Shown here: piece by piece, positions 49,709 through 61,279 of the stretch
Layout: every line of letters begins with the position of its first letter
Position numbering within the stretch: the first letter of the stretch is position 1
NCBI GenBank assembly: GCA_954871525.1
Contig: OX940864.1
Coordinates: 20,206,001-20,270,000 of the forward strand
Direction of reading: 5' to 3'
Length of the DNA stretch: 64,000 nt
From: Parietaria judaica
Lineage: Eukaryota > Streptophyta > Magnoliopsida > Rosales > Urticaceae
Program-made: the position numbers and the translations under genes
The notes under the pieces: generated by a model
What the model saw: only the letters and a program-made list of their open reading frames with translations
What the model was told of the DNA's origin: nothing
Database searches by the model: none

Positions 49709-49784
49709 GCCATTAATCGGATTCGAACCCATGCCCTCCAACTCAACACACAAGCCCTCAACCACCTAAACCATAGTCATCTCG
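49709..49784 (-). repeat. tRNA-like sequence in the left TIR of the 2.45-kb MULE
   Basis: On the minus strand ATGGTTTAGGTGGTTGAGGG is A-box-like and GGGTTCGAATCC is a perfect B box, at tRNA spacing, followed by ATTAATGGC. The acceptor-stem ends do not pair clearly, so it is tRNA-derived and not a functional tRNA. Confidence 0.55.
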
Positions 49785-49904
49785 CTTTATAACTAGGTAC
49801 ACATAAATATTTATATATAAAACCTGTACATAAAATGTAACATATATAAAATGTAACATGTAACATTTACTTAAATTTAAAAAGGTAATTTTTTTATGTA
49901 CATG

Positions 49905-50215
49905 GACATATAAAATTGTATGAAATTAAATTGTATTCTCTAAAATAAAATAAGATTATATTGAATATTTTAAAAATCAAATTGTATATTAAAAAAAAGA
50001 GATTAAAGTGAATATATGTAATGTAATATGGATAATTTATTTCATTCAATTTTTAAAAATATATTAAAATTACATTACATCATATAAATTATCCTATTAC
50101 ATAATTACATAGATATTCACTTTAATTTTTTTTAATATACAATTTGATTTTAAAAATATCCAATATAATCTTATTTTATTTTATAGAATATAATTTTATG
50201 TCATTCAATTTAGGG
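49905..50215. repeat. Nested inverted repeat inside the MULE
   Basis: Arms of roughly 120 bp (about 49905-50035 and 50085-50215) are inverted copies, for example TAAAATAAAATAAGATTATA against TATAATCTTATTTTATTTTA. Likely a separate MITE inserted in the MULE. Confidence 0.75.
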
Positions 50216-51314
50216 AGCTTAAGCTAGTTAGCCATCTCAATGTTTTGAAATTGTTAAAATAGCCGTTGTTTGGTTAATTTTGTGACATAGCCAATAAACC
50301 ACATTAACGCATATAAAATGACTTATCTACCCTTATTATCAATAATAATTAATATTAAAATTCATATTTATATATCCATTAAATGCTACGAATTTTAAAT
50401 CCTCCAAATATTGTGGTATGAAATTATTATCTTTAATTATATATGAAAATAAATAAATGCTATACAATAGGTAACTAAAATTTAAATACACCAATCACTC
50501 CCATAATAGTAGCGCGGTATAAGGGTTGGCTAATCAATGTAAAACTAATATGACACTCAAAATTCAACGCATAATTAGAATGTACCACTTTTTTTATGGG
50601 AAATTATTGAATATCATATTAATACCTTATTTTTAGTTGACTATTATTTAAATACCAAAATTAATACGTAATATATATTTGAAAACCCACCATTCATGCA
50701 TAAACCATACCAAATATCCACGTTTTACTTTAAAAATATATACAGTGAATTTAATGTGAATTAACACGTCATGTACAGTGAAGTTATTGTGAATTAACAC
50801 GAATTAAGAAATAATAACGTGAATATACAATGAATTAGACACGAGTTAACAAACATTAACGTGTATGTACCGTTAATTAGACACAAATTAACAAACATTA
50901 ACACGAAAAATCATGTTCATTACAATAACATTAAGACGAATTAGGGGCATAATTTATTAATTTACATAATTTATTAATATTAAAAATGATAAAAAAAACG
51001 ATTTACATAATTTATTAATATTAAAAACAAAACAAAAAAGACCAGGGGCAATATTGGAATAGATATTTCAGCTTTCAATGTCACATCATCAAAATTTGTT
51101 ATTTTACTAATTAATTTCATACGTTTGATAAATATAAATTTAAACGTTAAAAGATGGTTAACTACTATGATTTCTCTTCAATTTATATGTCCATGTACAT
51201 TAAAAAAAAAAACCTTTTTTTAATCTAATTAAATGTTACATGGTACATTTTATATATGTTATATTTAATGTACATGTTTTATATATAAATATTTATGTGT
51301 ACCATAATATAACA

Positions 51315-51390
51315 CGAGATGACAATGGTTTAGGTGATTGAGGGCTTTTGTGTTAAGTTGGAGGGCATGGGTTCAAATCTCATTAATGCC
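51315..51390 (+). repeat. tRNA-like sequence in the right TIR of the 2.45-kb MULE
   Basis: Mirror copy of 49709-49784 with mutated B box GGTTCAAATCT. A second copy of the 3' half with GGTTCGAATCC follows at 51434-51465 as part of a local tandem duplication. Confidence 0.55.
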
Positions 51391-52066
51391 AAAATATTTT
51401 TCAATACTCATGACACGTGGCAGGTCGTTAAGTCGGAGGGCATGGGTTCGAATCCCATTAATGGCAAATTTTTTTGCAATACTCATGACATGTGGCAGGT
51501 CGTGATTGGAGGATTGCTCAAGACACGTGGCAGCGCCAGGTCGTGATTGGAGGATTGCTCATGACACATGGCAACGCCAGATTGTGTGTGGAAGGGAGAA
51601 CGAGAAGGGCCCACGGGAGGGAGAAAAAAAAAGGCCACGGCGCACCATGTGGCACAGACCTAACGGCCACGTAGACACCGTCTAACAGTGTTAGACGAAA
51701 TAAGTTGGCCGGCAACAAAAGCCTCACGTTAGGTACTTTTGCCTAGGTTGTTTGAGGTTGGGTACTCATCAGAGAAAATCGCAAAAAAATGAATATTTTC
51801 GCCGCAATTAACCCAAGTTTCAAACATCATACAATCCTACTTACCTTCTTCCGTAAAAAAAAAAAAAAAAAAACATTACCTACCTTCACATAACCTCACC
51901 ATCATATTAAATATTAAAGTAAAGCAAACATAACAAGTCGAATACTTGCGCCACAAAATTTAGGATCATGTATCAAAGTGAACACAAACGTTTCAAATAT
52001 AGTATTATCGCCACAATTTTTCTTAGTTTTTAATTATACATATGTTGCCAAAATGATTTTTTTTGG

Positions 52067-52557
52067 TTATTACGGGCAAAAGTACTCAAGTAATTCGGAA
52101 ATAGGGCGGCATAGAACCAGTTTAAATTTTTTTTGGCAAAAGTATCCAAGTTTTTTTTAGGTGAATCGGTAGACCTCGTCCATTTCTTCTTTAGATTTTT
52201 TACTATTTCCGTGAATGATGACGTCAATAACGAAAATCACAATGCTATCGAGGAGATAAAATGAGAATTCAAGAGAGAAAATGAGAAGAAAAATAAGAAT
52301 TTGCGTGTTGATGTTCAAAGAATTTGAGTTGACATACAAGTTTGGTTTGATATTCGTGGATTTTATCTATTAAGTTTGTTCATTTAATTTGCGTTGACGT
52401 CATCATTAACAGAAATAGTAAAAAAACTAACGAAAAATTAGATGAGGTCTACCGATTCACCAAAAAAGATAAACTTGGATATTTTTGCCACGGTTTTTTC
52501 AAGTTGGCTCTATGCCGCCCTATTCCTGAACAACTTGGGTACTTTAGCCCGTAATAA
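52067..52557. mobile_element. MULE-like foldback, 491 bp, imperfect TSD
   Basis: Ends TTATTACGGGCAAAAGTAC and GTACTTTAGCCCGTAATAA. Arms contain GGGCGGCATAGA, GGTGAATCGGTAGACCTC and their complements. Flanking nonamers TTTTTTTGG and TTTTTTTTT agree at 7 of 9 in a T-rich target. Confidence 0.75.
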
Positions 52558-53131
52558 TTTTTTTTTTTAATGCATACAAGTTCAGAATAATATTTTGTTT
52601 TTTAATTTAATATATATGTTTATCAATCAATATTATTTTAGCTTAAAGATACTAGAGTCCGAAAACCAATAATCACTCGATGGTTCAATTCACGAGCACA
52701 TATATATATTGACAACCGACAATTAAATCATTAGGATTTTTATAAGATTTTACGTATATACCGATAATCAATGAGGAATTTGTAAAACCATAGTATTTGG
52801 AAGTATTTAACATAAATATTAATAATTTAATAACAATTAAAATTAAATTATTTTTGAATTTTTGTATTAAAAATGTTAAAAAATTAAATTTTCGCTCCAA
52901 ATTTGGAATCTTCTATTCTATTTTTCTTCTTCTTCTATGGATAAATGTTAACGAGATAATTTTTTAATATTCACAACTATCTATACAAAAAAAAAAAAAA
53001 AATCATTTTCACTTTTTCAATCAATATAATCGAATTCTGAATGTGTCGTTAACTTTTTTTATTTTTTTTCATTTGTCTCGTAAGTGACAAGTGTCCAAGA
53101 GTAAAAAAATTAAGAAGCAAAATAATGAACT
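52558..53131. other. AT-rich spacer, no gene
   Basis: No feature supported. Confidence 0.45.
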
Positions 53132-53139
53132 GTAAAAAC

Positions 53140-53968
53140 TAGGAGTGAAACCGGTACCGATAACCGGTAAATAAGTTTTTTTTGGTATCGGTATTGAAAA
53201 ATCAAGATATTCTTTTTTGGTATTGGTATAGGTATTGGTATCGGTTTTAAAATTTCTTGGTTTTTTTTTATCAAACCGAGACCGAGACCGAAACCGAGAA
53301 AAAAGAAATGAAAATCGGGAAATAAACCGAGACATAAACCGGGAAAAATCCGGGGCGAAATCCGAAAAAAAAATATACAAAATACCATGTCCGAAATATA
53401 TAATACATGTCTAATACATAAAAACATGACATGTTTAAATACATGAACATATTTAATCAAATTAATGTTGAGCTATATTAGTTAATATACACTACATAAT
53501 CTGGATAATCAAATAAATGTTTTAAATTGACTTAAGCTAACATCAATATATTATTATACAATATGTAATATATATATATATCATAAGAACTAAAGCTTCT
53601 TCAAGGTTACACACCGAGCTCGCAAAATAATAGGGATACGAAATTACGAGATATGGAGGAGAGTTTGAGGGCTTGTGGCGAAAAAAAGAGAGATTGAGGA
53701 ATCAGACCGAATGTGCCTTAATTTTCTAAGAGAAAAACTACATGTAATACAAAATCTTAAACGACATGTAGTTAGTTCACAACCAAAACCGATACCAAAA
53801 TTCGAGAAATATGATTTTGGTATCGGTTCTCGGTATCGGAAACCGATAACCGATAAGTATCAGTTCTTGGTTTTAAACTAAATTTATCATATTTTTCTAA
53901 AAACCGATCCGGGATCGATACCGAAACCGAGACGATACCGAGAAACGGTTACAAAATTTTCACCCCTA
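53140..53968. mobile_element. hAT-type MITE, 829 bp, exact 8-bp TSD
   Basis: Ends TAGGAGTGAAAccgg and ...TTTTCACCCCTA. GTAAAAAC is duplicated exactly (53132-53139 and 53969-53976). The interior is dominated by variants of GGTATCGGT and ACCGATACC in both orientations, which look like subterminal motifs. Confidence 0.9.
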
Positions 53969-54096
53969 GTAAAAACATTGTCTCTAAGAAAATATAATTT
54001 ATATCACAAAATGAAAACATTGTATTAGAGTTCGTGACCTTCTAAGTCGTCAAGTCGTTTTACTAAAAACGACAGTGAATGTGGAGCAAAACAGTA

Positions 54097-54113
54097 CACG
54101 TGCATATCACGTG
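54097..54113. promoter_or_regulatory. Two CACGTG G-boxes 11 bp apart upstream of the fibrillin gene
   Basis: CACGTG occurs at 54097-54102 and 54108-54113, 65-80 bases before the start codon. G-boxes bind bZIP and bHLH factors (HY5, PIF and ABA-response types), which would suit a plastid/light-related gene. Function is inferred. Confidence 0.6.
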
Positions 54114-54177
54114 ATCCCAACCAGATCATGGCATTGCCTTCTCAACCGCCAAAACATGATCTTCGCCACTCTCTCAA

Positions 54178-54790
54178 ATGGCCTCCTCCCTCCTCCCCAA
54201 CATTCCCTTCCGCACCACCACGCGCGAACTCCCTCACCCTCACCGTCACCGTCACCGCGCTAAAGTCACCTGCTCGTCCGTCACCGCCCAAACTCAGTCC
54301 GCCAAGCGCGAGCTCCTCCGCCTCATCGCCGACCAGGACCGCGGCGTCCGCACCCAGCGCGACGCGCCCCGACGCGCGGCCATCGTGGCGGTGATCGACG
54401 CGCGGCCATCGTGGCGGTGATCGACGCGCTCGCCGAGCTCGGCCGCGGCAGCATCACGACCGGCGCGTCCCTCTCCGCCACGTGGCGGCTGCTGTGGACG
54501 ACGGAGAAGGAGCAGCTCTTCATCGTGGAGAAGGCGCCTATGTTGGGCACCCGAAGCGGCGACGTTTTGCAGGTGATCGACGTGGAGAAGAAGCTCCTCA
54601 ACAATGTCATCACTTTCCCTCCCGATGGCGTCTTCTTCGTTCGCTCCCACATCGAGGTTGCTTCACAACAGAGAGTCAATTTCAGGTACCGCAGATTTTG
54701 TCTCTTCCAATTTTGCTTTCGCTCTTTCTTTTGAGCTTGAATTGAGCTTTTGAATGTTTGATGATTGAAGAAGTCTCTCTCTATATGTAT

Positions 54791-54826
<36 letters not shown>

Positions 54827-55734
54827 CATTGAAAGGGAATTTTATTGGAATATTAGTGTGTTCATGTTGCTTTATCACCAATGAGGACCAGCTTGATTTT
54901 CGAGTTGTGAAGCCTAATTCTCCGAAGCTGGATGCGAAAACTCGACGTAATTAGTGAGGGTATCTTTGGTATTTCACTTGTATTTGGCGACATATTAGCC
55001 GCCATTGCAGCGTGTTAACAAAGAGAGTGAGAACGGGGGTTGTTACACTCGAGGACTCGGATTATAGTGTAGAAGATTTGCAAGCAGCTAGTGGGCGTAC
55101 TTCCGACACCGAGAGCGAGCTTTTTTCGTTTTGCTTGATTTGATTCGATTTGGAGGTTTAGGTCGAAATCACAACAGGTGGCTGACTATTTGGGATTGTA
55201 TCTTTGAAATATAAGGTTCGAGCTCGACGACATACAAAAATTAATAAACGCTGACGTCTGAATATAAAGCTTTTTGGTTTGGCAAAACGAAGGGACCGTG
55301 TCTGCGTGTTTGCATTTTAAGCTTCGAAACGGTTATGTTGTGTTAGGTTTACAAGTGCAGTTTTGCGCGGGAAGAGTTGGGAGGTTCCATTGCCACCATT
55401 TGGCCAAGGATGGTGAGTTAGTCTTTCTCAAAGCTAATTATATGGACAGACATGTATAACAAAAACTAGTGTTTTGTACCGTGATGATGCGCTTTGATTC
55501 TTTCTGTTAGCGCAATTCTGTTTAGTATATCGCATTTTTAATTGATTTTGTTCACTGTCGTTTCTTGTAATCCTTAACAAAGGAAAACTTGGAGAGTGTA
55601 TTTTATTATTTATGGAGAATATTGGTGTCTACAGGTTTGACACCGTATACCTCGACGACGAGATTCGTGTTGTGAAAGATATCAGGGGAGACTACTTGGT
55701 CGTCGATCGAGCTCCTTACGCTTGGAAAGAGTGA
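54178..55734 (+). pseudogene. Plastid-lipid-associated (fibrillin) protein, PAP11/FBN9-like, frame broken in exon 1
   Basis: Fibrillins coat plastoglobules and thylakoid-associated lipid in plastids. Exons 54178-54685, 55356-55412 and 55635-55734. The start MASSLLPNIPFRTTTREL followed by basic sequence fits a chloroplast transit peptide. The body contains SATWRLLWTTEKEQLFIVEK, DVLQVIDVEKKLLNNVITFP and PDGVFFVRSHIEVA. Exon 2 reads AVLRGKSWEVPLPPFGQGW and exon 3 ends RGDYLVVDRAPYAWKE, all matching PAP11 as I know it. A 26-bp tandem duplication at 54370-54421 shifts the frame and gives a stop at 54418-54420 after 80 residues. Downstream codons, splice phases and stop are otherwise sound. The gene is either a fresh null allele or carries a sequencing/assembly error. 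ATG 54411 reopens the body without a transit peptide. Confidence 0.85.
54370..54421 (+). repeat. 26-bp perfect tandem duplication in fibrillin exon 1
   Basis: Unit starts CGACGCGCGGCCATCGTG; copies at 54370-54395 and 54396-54421, with the first 8 bases present again at 54422. 26 is not a multiple of 3, hence the frameshift. High GC favours slippage in replication or in PCR. Confidence 0.95.
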
Positions 55735-56402
55735 GGTTGATTAAACTTTTCCATTTATATTTTTGGATTCTAATTCACGTTCACTCGGGTTTCAAAATGA
55801 TCTTCCGTTGATTTATTGCTTCATTGAAAATCTTCTTTTGGGCAAGCCTTGTTTAGTTTATCTCAAATTATATGGCATTCGAAATATTCTTATCGTTATT
55901 GCCATTATATTTCCTTATTGTTCATTCTCTCTCTTTTATTTATCGGGTGCATTATGCAGATGTCGATTCATCTTGCTGGGAAAGTTCTCCTAATAGCTGC
56001 AAAAGTTAAGGTGTGAAACTCCATACACTTCCTGGTTTTTCCGGTTATTTATAAGTCTCGTTCGGAGCGTAAAATGATGCCATTCAAAATTGAAATATGT
56101 CTCTCTCGAGCTTCTCTCTTTGGGTATAGAACTCTTGTTCTTGAGCCATTTCGTTTTGTATATATATATAGCCTGACAAGTAAATATGTTCTAATAAAAT
56201 ATTGTATTTTTTTAGTCATACGAGTCTTTTTGCTGATATTACTTGGACTCAAAGTCAAATGATATCACACAATTCAACAATTGTGATGAACCATTTTTTT
56301 AGCAAGTAAGTTTTCCTTATTTCTTTTATGGTAACATTTAGAAATGATCATACAAAAATAAAGGACCTTAGTTGGGTTTATAAAGTTACGGATTAGTATC
56401 TC
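55735..56402. other. 3' flank of the fibrillin gene
   Basis: AT-rich, probably includes the 3' UTR. No other gene. Confidence 0.5.
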
Positions 56403-56407
56403 ATTGG

Positions 56408-57899
56408 TGCAGAGGGCGTTTTGGGACGCCTTACAGTCACAAGAATAACCGAAAGAACACAAATAAACATTGTTGTGAAAAACGTTATCAAGGCGCGCCT
56501 CGATGAGGCGAGAGGCAAAAAAGCCTTGAGGCTTACGCCTCACAGAGTTAAGTCAGGGCGTACGCACTGACATACGCCTCACACCTTGAGACATGCGCCT
56601 TTAAGGCAAGTGAGGCGGTGGTTTTTGTTTTACTCTATTCTTTTCTTTCTTTTAATTAGTTATTGTACTTTTTAGAAAGCCCTATTCATATACTTATTGT
56701 ATAGTATACATACGTAATATATATTTATAAACCCTACTATATCAAAAATAGAGTGTCTTGCGTCATCCTCTGCTTCCTCTATCCACTTCAATCATTGATC
56801 ACATCAAAGTTTGATAAATAATATATACTATTTGTATTCATCGCTCACATATTAAAACTTCTCTCCTTCACTGTTTGATAAATAATTAAATATTTAGATA
56901 GTATACTATTCATCAATCATATTAGGATTTTTTCAATTTATCAATGTATATTTTTTCCTAATCGTAATAATATATATGTTTCACTGTTTGATTATTTATT
57001 TTTGAGTGTTTTAAGTTAAAGATATAACTTATTAAGTTTGAATATTAGGTTGTATTTTAAAATTTATTATATCTATCTTATTTTTTTATTATTTTTAAAT
57101 AGCTATATAGTATTTATCGAGGCTTACGCCTCAAACGCCTCAAGGCTATACGCCTTGAGGCACGGCGAGAAAACGCCTCGAGGCTTAAATACGTTATTCA
57201 CAACATTGCAAATAAATATGAACGCGATTACTCTTGATTTGTTATGATTCCGAGAGGACTCGGTTTCTTCCGTTTTATAGCTTGGACAATCGGAGATTAC
57301 ACACTCTAGCTCTTGGGAGATCGAGAATACTATGAATAAGCAAACTCGAGTACACAAGACTTTCTCTCTCAAAACTCACAGCTCAAAAAATGATCCTTCC
57401 CCCTCTCTCCCCCTTGAACAACGAATTTACATGCGTATTTATAGGCTTAGAGTTTCTAGATTAATCCCACAAATCGTGCTAGGGTTTCCCTTTCTTTAGC
57501 TCTGATTACTGTTATCCTTCCATGAATTTCGTTGGATATCCCACGAAATCCTCAACTGAATGAATGAATTTCCTTCTTTTTCGCGATCTTGATTTCCCTC
57601 CTCTTTTGATTCGATTGGGTTTTCCCGATGAGACTCTCCTTCGATAAGCCTTTGTCCGATGCGCTCTCTTGGGCGATGAGGTCCTGCTTCCCGATAAGCC
57701 TCGTTGATATGACGCAATGAGGTGTCTTAACGCTGGCAGCTCTTGGTCTTTTGGGGCCTTATCGCTATTGGGCCTTAATCTGCTCTACCTTTTGATGGGC
57801 CTTGAATTTTCAAGTATCCTTGCATCTATTTTCGGTCATCTAGGCATAAAATGACATCAGAAGTGTTGATGGATGATTTGGCAAAATCTGACCTTAACA
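56408..57899 (-). mobile_element. Solo LTR, minus orientation, exact 5-bp TSD, same family as 60586-61279
   Basis: On the minus strand it starts TGTTAAGGTCAGATTTTG and ends ...CCCTCTGCA. ATTGG is duplicated exactly (56403-56407 and 57900-57904). CTATAAATACGC (minus, about 57436) is a TATA box. It shares blocks such as CTATGAATA, 'atcgagaatac' and GTTGGATATCCCACGAAATC with 60586-61279. Interrupted by a MITE at 56473-57203; without it the LTR is about 755 bp. Confidence 0.88.
56473..57203. mobile_element. MITE nested in the solo LTR
   Basis: Ends TTGTGAAAAACGTTAT and ...ACGTTATTCACAA are inverted. GAGGCTTACGCCTC-type palindromic words crowd both subterminal regions. CATTG repeats on both sides (56468-56472 and 57204-57208). 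The element is absent from the related LTR at 60586-61279, which supports an insertion. Superfamily uncertain. Confidence 0.75.
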
Positions 57900-57904
57900 A
57901 TTGG

Positions 57905-58681
57905 CAGTTGGTTTTAAGGTGAATTCTATGATAATCGTACAAATATTAAATTGCTATTTTTAATTTGCAAACGGGAGTACTTTCTTTAAATTATAAGTAA
58001 AAAGAGCCAAACGAGCCGGAACACTTTTTTTTTTTTTTCTCTAAACAATTTAGAACAAGCAATTTGCAAAAATCATATTTCTTCGTCAAATTTCATATGC
58101 GTTCTCAAATGACATCATGACAGAAGTTTATATTCATGCAAAAAAATAGTTGTTTTTGGAAGCTCAAGAGACACAAGGGTTTGAGGCGCTTTCAAACTAG
58201 GCTAAAACAGATTACTTTGTCACGAATAGTTTAGAGGCATTAATGCCGATTTTCAAGCTAAATATATGCTGCATTCATATATTTGTATTAACATTGAAAA
58301 ATTAAGGAAATTGTGCAAAATATCTATTCTTTTTTAAAAAAATATCTATTGTGAGTATTAAAATGCACTAAAATTGGTAGTTTTTAAAAAAATTTGTACA
58401 AAATGGGTATCTCCCTTATTAAGACATTAACCCTTTAAATTATGCAAAGCACATGGGTTTGTACTCTTGTTTGAATATTGACATATTTTTTCCCTTCCTT
58501 TTTCCGTGTTTTTTTTAATTCTTTGTTCGTGAAATCTTACACGTCTTTTGCGGTTAGCGTGGTATTTCTATTCAATGAATTTCAAGAAACATTATATCAG
58601 TAAATTTGAAACAAAGTCATATAGCTGGTTGCTGCATGACCTGTGGCCATATCAACAGAAATTTAAGAAAATAACTTAAAC

Positions 58682-58721
<40 letters not shown>

Positions 58722-60109
58722 GGTAAAGCTAAAAATAAGGGGTAAATAAGAAAGGAGAGAGAGTAGAGAAAGGCCTGGTGGGTGGGTGTGGGCCCAGATT
58801 GGGTCAAATGGATTTGGTGTGGGGCTATTTTGTGGCTGAGCCTTTCAAATTTGGGCCCATGAATGTGGGTAGCTTTCAAATTGGATCGCATATCCACAAA
58901 AGGGTTTTAATCATTATTGCTGTAAAGCTACGTATGCATCAGCTTCTGGCCATAAAGCTCTTTTCTCTGGAGCTTTGTTGGATGTCAAGACATCTTTATT
59001 ATTATGAACTATAGTTTGATTATTATTTTATTATTACCAAAACCTGAGTGTTGTTAACTTGTTATGTCTATTATATATGTCTCATTCTCATTGTCCATCT
59101 TAGCATTAACAACGGAACCTTGGGGGCGAGAGATGAATATTTGGGCACCTTGTATATTTTTCCTTAGGTGGCTTTTCGCTTTTTGAAACGAACATTACAC
59201 TTATAACTTTGTATTTTTGTTCTTACGTAGATATCATAATATGTATTTTTTTTAGCCTTAGTACAATAAGAGATAAAATAGAGACACGATGCTAAAATGG
59301 AAATATCAAACAACAAAAAGAACACACTAGCTAGGTGTATAATTCAATTATATATGAATGACAACAAACAATGGCTAGCTTCTACTTTCAGTTTTCTTAA
59401 AAGAGTATCTTTCATTTTGATGATACTTACAGCCTATAGAATTAGGACATATACATTTACAACTAGATCCGCTATAAGAAAATGGCATGTCATTTGATGG
59501 TCTGTAATGGGTTGTTTTCAAATGAAATAATAAGTTAAATTCATTAAAAGGCAAAAACAGTGGCAAGTTTGGTCATGGATTTTAATAAAATGCATACTTC
59601 GTGCCCTTAAATTCCGTATATGACAAGCACGTTTGTTACTTAATTATGCAATCTTTAATCTTAGTAAAGCGACATTTCAATATAAAAAATAAACTAAATA
59701 AAAGGTAAATTTGTGCGTGTGTCTATTTATTTATTTATTTTTGCTTTTATTCCTTACGTTGACGCTATAAGTAAATAAATATATAGATATGGTTAGTCTA
59801 TTTCTATAGTGGAACCGTGCGTTTAATGTGGAATTTTTTGTAGGTAAGAAATCATTTTTTTTCGTGGAAAGGCAGTACATATATTATATAGTATATGCAA
59901 ATTATCAGCCATGAATTTTGCATCGTCGTATTTAATGGACTGATCGAGACTTTAAGAAGACAAAAAAAGTAAATTCATTTGTGCCATGAATGAGATATTG
60001 ATGTGTTTTGATTGCTATCCAATAAATATTTATTGCATTTGAAAATTCCATCGCCTTTTTTCAGTCCTTTTAGGTCATGGAGAAGAAAATGTGAAAAAAA
60101 AAAAAAAAC
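57905..60109. other. AT-rich spacer, no gene
   Basis: Contains an (ATT)n microsatellite at about 58681-58720. ORFs here show no family features. Confidence 0.45.
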
Positions 60110-60431
60110 AGATTTGTATGACGATTTATAAATGAAGATACGAATGTTTGTATGCCGATTTACGAAGACCATCGTGCAAGTTGTCCAAAATTCAGATTTG
60201 CAAGGTGGTATAATAAAAATGTCATGCAATTTTTTTGATGCAGGGAAATAGTTCGTATGATAACGTTAGAGGAGTAGTTGTGCAAATTTATGTACTCACA
60301 CTTTTGTCGTGCAAACGTTTGTTGTGTTTTCACGTTGTATGACGATTTTTAACCGTAAATCTTCATACATATTATCACTTTTGTTTCACTCGTTTTGCAT
60401 TTTCATTTTGTATGACGATTTTACGGTAGTG
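60110..60431 (-). mobile_element. CACTA-like element terminus with subterminal repeats
   Basis: On the minus strand it begins CACTACCGTAAAATCGTCAT, and GTATGACGATTT-type words recur at about 60115, 60150, 60339 and 60410 (plus strand). CACTA ends with short repeated subterminal motifs define that superfamily. The other end and a 3-bp duplication were not found. Confidence 0.5.
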
Positions 60432-60585
60432 TGAGCTTGAGCTAAACTGCTATGCATTTTAAATGTATTTATGACTTGTTGAAAAGAAGGTTTACGACTA
60501 AATATGAAGGAATCACCTTTACGAAAACTATCAATTTTCTAATTTTTGGTCGTGACTTGCTACTCCAAAAAAATTACTATATATA

Positions 60586-61279
60586 TGTAGAGGGCGATTT
60601 TACTCACCGTGCAGTCACAAAGATAATCGAAAATAGTAGATAATTATAAATAATACGAATATCTCTGATTTATTATAATCCCGAGAGGACCCGGTTTCTT
60701 CCGTTTGGTAGCTCGGACAATCGAAGATTACCCACTCTTAACCCTTGGGAAATCGAGAATACTATGAATAAGAAAACTCGAAGACTCAAAGATTATTTCT
60801 CTCAAAACTCACGATAATAATGAAAGTACTGAATACTGGATCTCCCTCCTTTATGCTAAGTTTACATTCGTATATATAGGCTTGAAAGTCTTCTAGAATA
60901 TTCCTCAAATCTTGTTAGGGTTTCCTTCTGTTTCGCTGTGATCGTGGTTGACTTCCTTATTTTGCGTTGGATATCCCACGAAATCTTCAACCGAATAACC
61001 CAATCTTCCCTTCTTTCTCGCGATCTCGAATGAATCACTTTTATACGATTAGGCTTTCTCGATGAACTTTCTCCGATGAGCTTCCTTTCTTGCAATGAGG
61101 TGTTGGGCTGGCTTGGTCGGATGATGACTTTCCATGGGCTTCGCTTGTTGGGCCTTATTTCTTCTACTCCTTGATGGGCCTGGACTACTTAGGCAATTGT
61201 TTCCTTATTTTATGTCGTTTATTTCATAAACGACAAAGGGTAGTGTTAGGGAAAGATTTGACAAAATCTGACCTTAACA
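60586..61279 (-). mobile_element. 3' LTR of a minus-strand Ty3/gypsy element extending beyond the window
   Basis: On the minus strand it starts TGTTAAGGTCAGATTTTG and ends ...CGCCCTCTACA. Immediately upstream on that strand is AAAATAGGGGACTAAC, a good polypurine tract, so this is the downstream LTR and the element body lies at higher coordinates. No PBS-like sequence follows its 3' end. The left flank is ATATA; the partner LTR is outside the window. Confidence 0.75.

Larger units (their letters stand above)
49361..51814. mobile_element. Large long-TIR MULE, 2.45 kb, exact 9-bp TSD, carrying tRNA-like sequence
   Basis: Starts GGGTTAATTGCGGCGAAAAT and ends ...TCGCCGCAATTAACCC. AAGTTTCAA is duplicated exactly (49352-49360 and 51815-51823). 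Arms of about 500 bp or more are inverted copies as far as the 'tttatatataaaacctgtac' region. Each arm holds a tRNA-like block. The right arm has an extra ~100-bp tandem duplication. The interior has a nested inverted repeat (49905-50215) and no transposase. Confidence 0.92.

Noticed and set aside
49709..49784. Functional tRNA gene
   Set aside because: A perfect B box is present, but no paired acceptor stem or clear anticodon arm could be drawn.
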